Source: Candidatus Geothermincola secundus
GTDB lineage: Bacteria > Actinomycetota > Geothermincolia > Geothermincolales > Geothermincolaceae
Direction of reading: 5' to 3'
DNA: 35,099 nucleotides
NCBI GenBank assembly: GCA_015711755.1
Contig: JACVIY010000010.1
Span: forward strand, 1-35,099
Positions within the stretch are counted from its first letter, which is position 1; each line of letters opens with the position of its first letter. The translations under genes were made by a program, and so were the position numbers. Shown piece by piece: positions 9,591 to 16,959 of the stretch. The notes below the pieces were generated by a model that saw only the letters and a program-made list of their open reading frames with translations, was not told where the DNA came from and searched no databases.

Positions 9591-10666
9591 AGATACTGGC
9601 GGTGGACATCGGAGCAGGGACCCGCGACATCCTTTTCTATGATTCCTCCAAACGCCTCGAGAACTGCATCAAGATGGTGCTTCCCTCGCCAGGCCCCCTC
9701 TATGCGAACAGGGTGGCTGAGGAGACGGCCAGGTCCAGCGATCTATTACTCGAAGGTTGCGTAGTCGGCGGGGGGCCGTTGACCCGGGCGGTGAAGAGGC
9801 ATGTGCAATCGGGCCTCAGGGTGTATGCGGAACGGGAAGCCGCCTTCTGCTTGAGGAACAACCTAGAGGACGTGCTGGAGATGGGAGTGGAGTTGGTGGA
9901 GGGGCGGCCGGAGGGTTTCCGGGGCGCCGTCCTCAGACTGGACGAGCTCGACCTGCAGCCCTTGGAGAGTTTGTTGCTGTCCGTGGGGGAGAGTCTCCAG
10001 GAAGTTGACGCCGCGGCGGTGGCGGTGCAGGACCACGGCACCTACGGCAAAGGGCAGAGCAACCGTAAGACACGGATGGAGTGGATGCGGGCGACCCTGC
10101 TGGAGGATCCCCGGCCGTCCCGGCTCGCCTACACCGTTTCCACGCTGCCCCCTCGCTTTCCCCGCATGCGGTCGGCCCTGGAGAGGTTGAGGCAGCAGCT
10201 CTCCTGTGAGGCGCTGCTGGTCATGGACACCGCTCCCGCGGCGGTGATCGGATGCATGGCCGATCCCATGGTGCAGGAAAGGGCCTCGGGAAATCTGCTG
10301 CTGGTGAACGCGGGAAACGGCCATACCATGGCCTGCCTGCTGGGAGGGGGCAGGGTGCTGGGACTCCTGGAGCATCACACCGCCCGCCTCGAACCCTCGT
10401 CATTCGGGTCATACCTGGAGGCCTTCTGCTCGGGAAAGGCCGCGGATGAAGATGATTTCATGCGAGACGGGCACGGCCTCTTCTACCTGGACGAGCCGCC
10501 GGGCATGAGGAACATTGACATGGTCGCGGTGACCGGACCCAACCGCGAGATGATGCTGAAGAGCGGCCTCGAGGTCTATTTCCCTTCGCCGGGCGGGGAT
10601 ATGATGATGACCGGGCCCATGGGATTGGTCTCCTCCGTTCTGGAGAAAGAACGAGAATGGCAGTAA
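9587..10666 (+). CDS. DUF1786 family protein
   Basis: N-terminus MKILAVDIGAGTRDILFYDSSKRLENCIKMVLPSPGP matches the remembered DUF1786 (PF08735) N-terminus; nucleotide-binding-like LLLVNAGNGHTMACLL. Confidence 0.82.
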   Translation: MKILAVDIGAGTRDILFYDSSKRLENCIKMVLPSPGPLYANRVAEETARSSDLLLEGCVVGGGPLTRAVKRHVQSGLRVYAEREAAFCLRNNLEDVLEMGVELVEGRPEGFRGAVLRLDELDLQPLESLLLSVGESLQEVDAAAVAVQDHGTYGKGQSNRKTRMEWMRATLLEDPRPSRLAYTVSTLPPRFPRMRSALERLRQQLSCEALLVMDTAPAAVIGCMADPMVQERASGNLLLVNAGNGHTMACLLGGGRVLGLLEHHTARLEPSSFGSYLEAFCSGKAADEDDFMRDGHGLFYLDEPPGMRNIDMVAVTGPNREMMLKSGLEVYFPSPGGDMMMTGPMGLVSSVLEKEREWQ

Positions 10667-10763
10667 AACTATCGCGGTAGCCGCTTGGTTGTTTCGGTCC
10701 GACGCTCTATTTTCGCCGTAAAACGCACGGAGGTCCCATTGCCCGCGCGGGAGACGGGAATCC

Positions 10764-11435
10764 TCAATCGACCATCCAGAGAGAGGAGTCCTTTGCTCGG
10801 TAATCTTTTCCCGAGAGCCTTAACAGGAGCACGGACAGCTGAACGGCCAGCACCTTTAGATCATCGGTGTTGAGGTAATGCGAGCAGCATCGGTCGAAAA
10901 GCACCTTGGCCTCCGGCGGGAACTCCTCATCGCCGCCGTGCAGGACCATCAGGAGGGGGACGCGGGGAAATGCTTTGAAGGAGAAGGACTCATCGCCGAA
11001 ATCCTCGAGCTGCCCTCCGAGCATCGGAGCCACTGAGGCAAGGGAGCCCGGCGCCCAACCGAAGGCCTCCGCCAGCGGACGTTCCACGGTCGGGGGGATG
11101 GTGGCGGCATAGAAAAGCCCTCCGGGAAGGTCGCGGTATGCCACCCATTCTCCTGTGATCGGGGAGCCGTCCGCTTTTTTCAGGTAGCGGAGAGCGAGCA
11201 TCCTCAGAGAGAAAAGATCCACGGGAGGCGGGAGTATGATCCGTGGTCCGGGAAATTCCACGCGAAGCGGATATCCGAAGCATTCGGATAAGAGAACGAT
11301 ACCCCCCTCCCGCCTTTCCAAATCGAAGCCGCTCAGGGAAGCTGCACTCTCCGGATCAACAGAGGCCGCTTCGCGAACCGCTTTATCCCAAGCTTCACTC
11401 CGCCTGTCATCCGCTTCACCGAAGGGGGCGCTCAC
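10764..11435 (-). CDS. DUF3786 domain protein
   Basis: SFKAFPRVPLLMVLHGGDEEFPPEAKVLFDRCCSHYLNTDDLKVLA is characteristic of DUF3786 proteins. GTG start. Confidence 0.8.
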   Translation of the reverse strand: MSAPFGEADDRRSEAWDKAVREAASVDPESAASLSGFDLERREGGIVLLSECFGYPLRVEFPGPRIILPPPVDLFSLRMLALRYLKKADGSPITGEWVAYRDLPGGLFYAATIPPTVERPLAEAFGWAPGSLASVAPMLGGQLEDFGDESFSFKAFPRVPLLMVLHGGDEEFPPEAKVLFDRCCSHYLNTDDLKVLAVQLSVLLLRLSGKDYRAKDSSLWMVD

Positions 11436-11584
11436 TTCGATGCGGTGCCCTCGCTGTCCCCCGCCTTTTCTTCACCCGTGGTGATGGGGCTTCGATCGGT
11501 TCGGGACGAGCGGCAGGCGCTTCGGGAATAACGGCCCTTGAACGCCCAGAAATCCGGCTCGATCTGCTTCATCACCTTAAGCAT
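11432..11584 (-). CDS. Small ORF (50 aa) translationally coupled to DUF3786 gene
   Basis: MLKVMKQIEPDFWAFKGRYSRSACRSSRTDRSPITTGEEKAGDSEGTASK; TGA overlaps the GTG of the DUF3786 gene (GTGA); AAAGGAG SD and sigma70-like promoter upstream. Too short to be in the supplied track. Confidence 0.4.
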   Translation of the reverse strand: MLKVMKQIEPDFWAFKGRYSRSACRSSRTDRSPITTGEEKAGDSEGTASK

Positions 11585-11608
11585 CACTCCTTTTATCTTT
11601 CAACATAC

Positions 11609-11636
11609 ATTCTATCTTTTTTACAATAGTATTCAA
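11609..11636 (-). promoter_or_regulatory. Sigma70-like promoter for small ORF/DUF3786
   Basis: On minus strand TTGAAT (11636-11631), 16 bp spacer, TAGAAT (11614-11609). Confidence 0.5.
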
Positions 11637-11875
11637 TATAAACGACAGTTCTCCTTCTAGCTAAAAGGGAACTTCTGCCGAGGCGATGTCCGATGGCGAT
11701 AACCGTTTGGCGCTACCGATGTTCACGCGAAAGAGCGGCGAGTGGGTCGTCTGATTCAAGGGAGGACTGGAAGGGCGGCGCATGACGAGGGGTGCGGTAT
11801 GGCGTAAAAGAGCGGGATGATGTATAACAATGACCGCGGCGCGGGACGCTGCTTATCTGATATTGACGGATCGGG

Positions 11876-11904
11876 TTGCCCGGAGTGGTCCGCGGTTATA
11901 GAAT
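11876..11904 (+). promoter_or_regulatory. Putative sigma70-like promoter of hdr-fdh operon
   Basis: TTGCCC (11876-11881), 17 bp spacer, TAGAAT (11899-11904), upstream of hdrC. Confidence 0.45.
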
Positions 11905-11992
11905 AGCAACCGCATAGAACCGATAAGTCAATTATGGTATCTTTTAAGAAAGCCGGCTGATTCGCGCAAGAGGCGGAACAGGAGGTAGGGAG

Positions 11993-12529
11993 ATGATACA
12001 CACCCTCACGCCCGATCTGGAAAGGGAAGTGGAGAGGCGGAGCGGGCAAAAGGCCAGGAACTGCTTCCAATGCGGCAAGTGCAGCACCGGATGCCTCTTC
12101 AACTTCGCCATGGACATACTCCCCCATCAAGTCATCAAACTCGTTCAGTACGGACAGAAAGAAAGGCTGCTCTCGAGCGGAACCATATGGATATGCGCCT
12201 CTTGCGAGACCTGCACGGTGAGGTGCCCCAATGAGATCGAGGTGGCCAGGGTCATAGACACCCTGCGCCAGATGGCCCTGGAGGAAGGAGCGGTTCCCGC
12301 CGACAGGAAGATTCCCATCTTCCACAAATGCTTTCTGGGGAACATAGCTGCCACCGGGCGCATAAGCGAGCCGGTGCTCATGGGATCCTACAAAACCCTC
12401 TCGGGCGACCTCTTCTCAGACATCGGCCTGGCCGTGAACATGCTGGCCAAAGGGAAGATTAAGCTCATCCCCCAGATGGTAAAGGGCCGCCGGGAAGTTC
12501 GGCGCATCTTCAAGGAGGCTGCAAGATGA
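11993..12529 (+). CDS. hdrC: Heterodisulfide reductase subunit C-like Fe-S protein
   Basis: Two 4Fe-4S motifs CFQCGKCSTGC and CASCETCTVRCP; followed by hdrB with ATGA overlap; strong SD GGAGGTAGGGAG. Confidence 0.92.
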   Translation: MIHTLTPDLEREVERRSGQKARNCFQCGKCSTGCLFNFAMDILPHQVIKLVQYGQKERLLSSGTIWICASCETCTVRCPNEIEVARVIDTLRQMALEEGAVPADRKIPIFHKCFLGNIAATGRISEPVLMGSYKTLSGDLFSDIGLAVNMLAKGKIKLIPQMVKGRREVRRIFKEAAR

Positions 12530-13398
12530 GGGAATTCGCGTACTTCCCGGGTTGCTCCCAGGGATCCTCGGCTCATGAATACGGCGAATCGGCTGTTGCT
12601 GCGGCGGAAGCTCTGGGTATAGGGCTGCGGGAGATACCCGATTGGAGCTGCTGCGGCGCTTCCTCCGGGCATATGACCAACCACCTCCTGTCGGTGGCCT
12701 TGCCCGCGCGGAACCTGGCTATAGCTTCGGAGATGGGGCTGGACGTTGCGGTGGTCTGCGCCGCCTGCTACAACCGCTTGCGGGGAGCCCAGCGGGAACT
12801 GCTGGAGGATGAGGGTTTGGCCTCGAAGGTTGAGGGGATGCTCGGGAAAGACCCGCGCTTCCGCGGGGAAGTGCTTCACCTCCTGGACATAATCTTTCGC
12901 GAGGTCGGTCTGGAAGAGCTGAAGGAGCGGGTCTCCCGTCCCTTGAAGGAATTGAAGCCGGTCTCCTACTACGGCTGTCTCATGGCCCGTCCCCGCGGGC
13001 TGATGACCGAGGACGACTACGAGAACCCTCAACGCATGGATCGTTTGTTGGAGGCGCTGGGGGCCGAGGTGCGTGGATGGTCGTACAAGACCGACTGCTG
13101 CGGCGGCTCCCTCTCCTTGACCCGCACGGATATCGTGGTGAAGCTGGTCAACCGGCTTTTCGAGGCCGCCGAGGAAGCCGGGGCCGACTGCATCGTGACC
13201 GCCTGTCCCATGTGTTTAGCCAACCTGGAGATGCGGCAGGCCGAGGGAACCCTGAGCTATAAGGCGCCGCATCAACTGCCGGTCTTTTTCTTCACCGAAC
13301 TCATCGCCTTAGCCTTGGGTCTGGATGGAGCCAGGAAATGGTTCCCCAAGCACCTGATCGACCCCCAGCCCCTTCTCAGGGGCGCGGGCCTTCTTTAG
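12526..13398 (+). CDS. hdrB: Heterodisulfide reductase subunit B-like protein (two CCG domains)
   Basis: FPGCSQGSSAHEYGES...SCCGASS...CAACYNRL and YYGCLMARP...DCCGG...CPMCLANLE: both CCG cysteine sets present. Confidence 0.93.
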   Translation: MREFAYFPGCSQGSSAHEYGESAVAAAEALGIGLREIPDWSCCGASSGHMTNHLLSVALPARNLAIASEMGLDVAVVCAACYNRLRGAQRELLEDEGLASKVEGMLGKDPRFRGEVLHLLDIIFREVGLEELKERVSRPLKELKPVSYYGCLMARPRGLMTEDDYENPQRMDRLLEALGAEVRGWSYKTDCCGGSLSLTRTDIVVKLVNRLFEAAEEAGADCIVTACPMCLANLEMRQAEGTLSYKAPHQLPVFFFTELIALALGLDGARKWFPKHLIDPQPLLRGAGLL

Positions 13399-13407
13399 GA
13401 GGTGGGC

Positions 13408-16400
13408 ATGTCAGCGAAGAAAGCGAGAAAAAAGGAACAACCGGCGCCCGACAGCGGCTCCCCCATTGGGGCGGCGCTGGTGGTAGGAGGCGGGGTCGGC
13501 GGCATACAGGCCTCCCTTGATCTGGTGAGCTTGGGTTACCGCGTTTATCTCACGGATTCCGGACCTTCCATAGGCGGGGTCATGGGTATGCTGGACAAGA
13601 CTTTTCCCACCAACGAATGCTCTATGTGCATACTCTCGCCCAAGATGGTGGAGGTGGCTTCCAATGACAATATAGAGGTCATAACCCTGGCAGACGTGGA
13701 GGAGATCGCCGGAGAGGCCGGTGATTTCACCGTGACCCTGCGGGTGAGGCCGCGCTACGTTGACGTGGAGAAGTGCACGGGCTGCGGTGACTGCACCGCC
13801 AAGTGCCCGGTGAAGGTCCCCAATCCCTATGACGCCGGTCTGGGCATCACCCGCAACATCCGCGTTCCTTTCCCCCAAGCGGTCCCCGGAGCGGCTTTCA
13901 TCGACCCCGCCACCTGTCGTTACTTCACCAAGGGAAAATGCGGCAACTGCGTCAAGGTATGCCAGGCCAAGGCCATCGATTTCGAGCAGAAGGAGGAGAT
14001 GCGGCAGCTGAAGGTGGGGGCCGTGATCTTGGCACAGGGCTTCACGCCCTTCGACCCTCGGCTCAAACCCGAGTATGGTTACGGGGTCTTCCCCAACGTC
14101 ATCACCTCCCTGGAATTCGAGAGGATCCTCGGTGCCAACGGACCCACCTCTGGGCATGTCATCCGGCCTTCCGACGGAAAAGAGGTGCGCAAGCTGGCTT
14201 TCGTGCAGTGCGTGGGCTCGCGGGACTGCCTGGTGAATCGGGGGTACTGTTCCAGCGTATGCTGCATGTACGCCACCAAGCAGTCGCTCATCGCCAAGGA
14301 GCATCTGGCCACGGTGGAGCCAACCATCTTCTACATTGACATCCGAGCTTACGGCAAGGACTTCGAACGCTATTACCAGAACGCCGCGGCGCGGCACGGG
14401 GTGCGCTACGTGCGGGGGCTGGTCTCCGGCATCAGGGAGAGGCAGAGGACCAAGGACCTCCTTCTGCGCTACCTGGATGATTCCGGGTGCATGCAGGAGG
14501 AGGAATTCGACATGGTGGTGCTCTCCATCGGGCTGGAGCCGCCGCGCGGTCTCACCAGTGGCCTCGGCGTCGGCCTGAACGAGCACGGCTTTCTTCAGAG
14601 CGATAAGTTCCAGATATTCCAGAGCACCAGGGAAGGGGTGATGGTATGCGGGGCGGCCCAGGAGCCCCGGGACATACCCGATACCGTCACCTTGGCCTCG
14701 GCGGCGGCTGCGCGGGCCTCGCAGATCATCCACGCCGGCAGGAACACTCTGCTGACCCGAACGGAGTATCCGCCTGAGCGAGACGTGAAGGGAGAGGAAC
14801 CGCGGGTGGGGGTAATCATCTGCCGCTGCGGCTCCAACATCGGGGGCTTCGTGGACGTGCCTAAGGTAGTGGAGTACGCGCGCACCCTGCCGGGGGTGGC
14901 ATGGGCGGAGGAGCGCATCTACGCCTGTTCTCAGGACGCTCAGGAGTGGATACGCCAAAAAGTGAGGGAGCACGGGCTCAACCGGCTGGTGGTGGCCTCC
15001 TGCACCCCCCGCACCCATCAGCCGCTTTTTCAGGAAACGCTGCGCACCGCGGGGCTCAACAAGTATCTGTACGAGATGGCCAATATCCGCGAGCATTGCT
15101 CCTGGGTGCACATGCAGGAGCCGGAGAAGGCCACCCGCAAGGCCCGCTACCTGGTGAGGATGGCGGTGGAGAAGGCCCGCCTGCTGGAACCCTTGCAGGA
15201 AGGGGAGAGCGAGGTGATCCCTCGCGCCCTGGTTCTCGGGGGAGGCGTGGCGGGCATGAACGCGGCCCTGTCCCTGGCCCGCTCCGGTTTCCCCGTATAT
15301 CTGGTGGAGAAGGAGGAGGAGCTGGGGGGGCTGGCCCGCAGCATCCGCATATCCCAAAAGGGCGAGGACGTGCAGGCCTACCTCCGGGATCTGATAGGAC
15401 AGGTAGAGAAGGAGGAGCTAATCAGCGTTTTCCTCGGTCACCGGGTTGTGGACATAGGCGGGTACGTGGGCAAGTTCCGGACTCTGGTCAGGGACAGCGA
15501 AGGCAGGGAGAGCCTGCTGGAGCACGGCGCCATCATCTTGGCCACCGGCGGAAGGCAGCATCGGCCCGCGGAGGATTATCTGTATGGAAAGGATGAGAGG
15601 GTCATCACCCAGTGGGAACTGGAGGAACGGCTGGAGGAAGAGGGGGCGGAGGCGCCGCGAAGCGTGGTCATGATCCAGTGCGTGGGGTCCCGCGATGACC
15701 GGCGCCCCTGGTGCTCCAAGGTATGTTGCACCGAGGCGGTCAAGAATGCCCTTGCGGTAAAAGAGCGGTGGCCGCAAGCGCAGGTTTACGTGCTGTATCG
15801 CGACATCCGCACCTACGGTTTCCGGGAAGACCTCTACCGCCGGGCCCGAGAGAAGGGGGTCACCTTCATAAGGTTCGCGGATGACGTCAGCCCTACCGTC
15901 AACAACCTCGGGGTGAAGCTCCAGGTGGCGGTTAAAGACGCCGCTTTGGGAGGGGAGACAGTCTATCTCGATGCCGACCTTCTGGTTCTGTCGGTAGGCG
16001 TGGAGCCCAACCCGGACAACGGCGAGCTCGCTCCCATGCTCAAGGTGCCGCTCAATGCGGACGGCTTCTTCCTGGAAGCCCATATGAAGCTGCGGCCCGT
16101 GGATTTTTCCACTGACGGCGTGTTCCTTTGCGGCTTGGCCCACGCTCCCAAGTCGATCGAGGAGTCGGTGGCCCAGGCGGTGGCGGCCGCCGCTAGGGCG
16201 GAGACGGTGCTGGCGAAGGACCGCATCATCACCGAAGGCGTGGTGGCCCAGGTCGACGAGTCGTCCTGCTCGGGTTGTCGCACCTGCGTGGCCCTGTGCC
16301 CCTTCGAGGCCATAACCTTCGACGAGACCAAGGGGGTCGCCCGGGTGAACACCTCGCTGTGCAAGGGATGCGGGACCTGCACGGCCGCCTGCACCGCAGG

Positions 16401-16479
16401 GGCCAACCGCATTCAGGGGTTCCGCTTCGACCAGATAATCAGCCAGATCGTGGCGGCCTCCAAGGCCTGGAATGATTGA
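13408..16479 (+). CDS. hdrA: Heterodisulfide reductase subunit A-like flavoprotein, long two-module form
   Basis: Two FAD-binding folds (ALVVGGGVGGIQASLDL; ALVLGGGVAGMNAALSL), ferredoxin motifs CTGCGDCTAKCP and CSGCRTCVALCP/CKGCGTCTAACT, classical HdrA region VVASCTPRTHQPLFQETLRTAGLNKYLYEMANIREHCSWVH. ATG 13408 after an AGGAGG SD. Confidence 0.94.
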   Translation: MSAKKARKKEQPAPDSGSPIGAALVVGGGVGGIQASLDLVSLGYRVYLTDSGPSIGGVMGMLDKTFPTNECSMCILSPKMVEVASNDNIEVITLADVEEIAGEAGDFTVTLRVRPRYVDVEKCTGCGDCTAKCPVKVPNPYDAGLGITRNIRVPFPQAVPGAAFIDPATCRYFTKGKCGNCVKVCQAKAIDFEQKEEMRQLKVGAVILAQGFTPFDPRLKPEYGYGVFPNVITSLEFERILGANGPTSGHVIRPSDGKEVRKLAFVQCVGSRDCLVNRGYCSSVCCMYATKQSLIAKEHLATVEPTIFYIDIRAYGKDFERYYQNAAARHGVRYVRGLVSGIRERQRTKDLLLRYLDDSGCMQEEEFDMVVLSIGLEPPRGLTSGLGVGLNEHGFLQSDKFQIFQSTREGVMVCGAAQEPRDIPDTVTLASAAAARASQIIHAGRNTLLTRTEYPPERDVKGEEPRVGVIICRCGSNIGGFVDVPKVVEYARTLPGVAWAEERIYACSQDAQEWIRQKVREHGLNRLVVASCTPRTHQPLFQETLRTAGLNKYLYEMANIREHCSWVHMQEPEKATRKARYLVRMAVEKARLLEPLQEGESEVIPRALVLGGGVAGMNAALSLARSGFPVYLVEKEEELGGLARSIRISQKGEDVQAYLRDLIGQVEKEELISVFLGHRVVDIGGYVGKFRTLVRDSEGRESLLEHGAIILATGGRQHRPAEDYLYGKDERVITQWELEERLEEEGAEAPRSVVMIQCVGSRDDRRPWCSKVCCTEAVKNALAVKERWPQAQVYVLYRDIRTYGFREDLYRRAREKGVTFIRFADDVSPTVNNLGVKLQVAVKDAALGGETVYLDADLLVLSVGVEPNPDNGELAPMLKVPLNADGFFLEAHMKLRPVDFSTDGVFLCGLAHAPKSIEESVAQAVAAAARAETVLAKDRIITEGVVAQVDESSCSGCRTCVALCPFEAITFDETKGVARVNTSLCKGCGTCTAACTAGANRIQGFRFDQIISQIVAASKAWND

Positions 16480-16497
16480 GAGAAGGAGGCAGGAGAC

Positions 16498-16959
16498 ATG
16501 GCCGAGGCAAACGGCAGGCGGAATACAGCGGACGAGGATATAAGGATCCTCGCCTTCCTCTGCAACTGGTGCTCTTACGCCGGGGCGGATCTGGCGGGGG
16601 TGAGCAGGCTTCAATACCCCGCGCAGGTGCTGGACGTGCGGGTGATGTGCACCGGCACCATCAGCCCCTATTTCGTTATCAAGGCCTTCCAGGAGGGGAT
16701 GGACGGGGTCATCGTGGCCGGATGCCATATCGGGGACTGCCATTACCTCAAGGGCAATTACATGACCGCCAAGCGCTTTCAGTTCCTGCAGAGAGCGCTG
16801 GAGGTGTTCGGCATCGAGAAGGAGAGGCTTCGCTTGGAGTGGGTATCGGCTGCCGAAGGCGAGAAGTTCGCCAACCTGATCCGCGATTTCACCCGCACCA
16901 TCAGCGAGCTGGGCCCCTCTCCCCTGCGTCAAGGCAGGAAGGAGGTGGCGGTTCGATGA
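16498..16959 (+). CDS. mvhD: MvhD/FlpD-type hydrogenase iron-sulfur (2Fe-2S) subunit
   Basis: FLCNWCSYAGADLAGVSRLQYP...VRVMCTGTISPYFVIKAFQEGMDGVIVAGCHIGDCHYLKGNY is the MvhD family signature. Confidence 0.93.
   Translation: MAEANGRRNTADEDIRILAFLCNWCSYAGADLAGVSRLQYPAQVLDVRVMCTGTISPYFVIKAFQEGMDGVIVAGCHIGDCHYLKGNYMTAKRFQFLQRALEVFGIEKERLRLEWVSAAEGEKFANLIRDFTRTISELGPSPLRQGRKEVAVR

Noticed and set aside
13411-15357. 648-aa minus-strand ORF antisense to hdrA
   Set aside because: High-GC antisense open frame; low-complexity His/Gly/Leu-rich translation with no motifs, fully covered by a clear hdrA on the plus strand.
15418-16932. 504-aa minus-strand ORF antisense to hdrA/mvhD
   Set aside because: Same high-GC antisense effect; no family signature.
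16476-16955. N-terminal extension of the fdhA ORF in the track
   Set aside because: Overlaps mvhD in another frame and reads as random Arg/Gly-rich sequence; the real start is ATG 16956 in an ATGA overlap.
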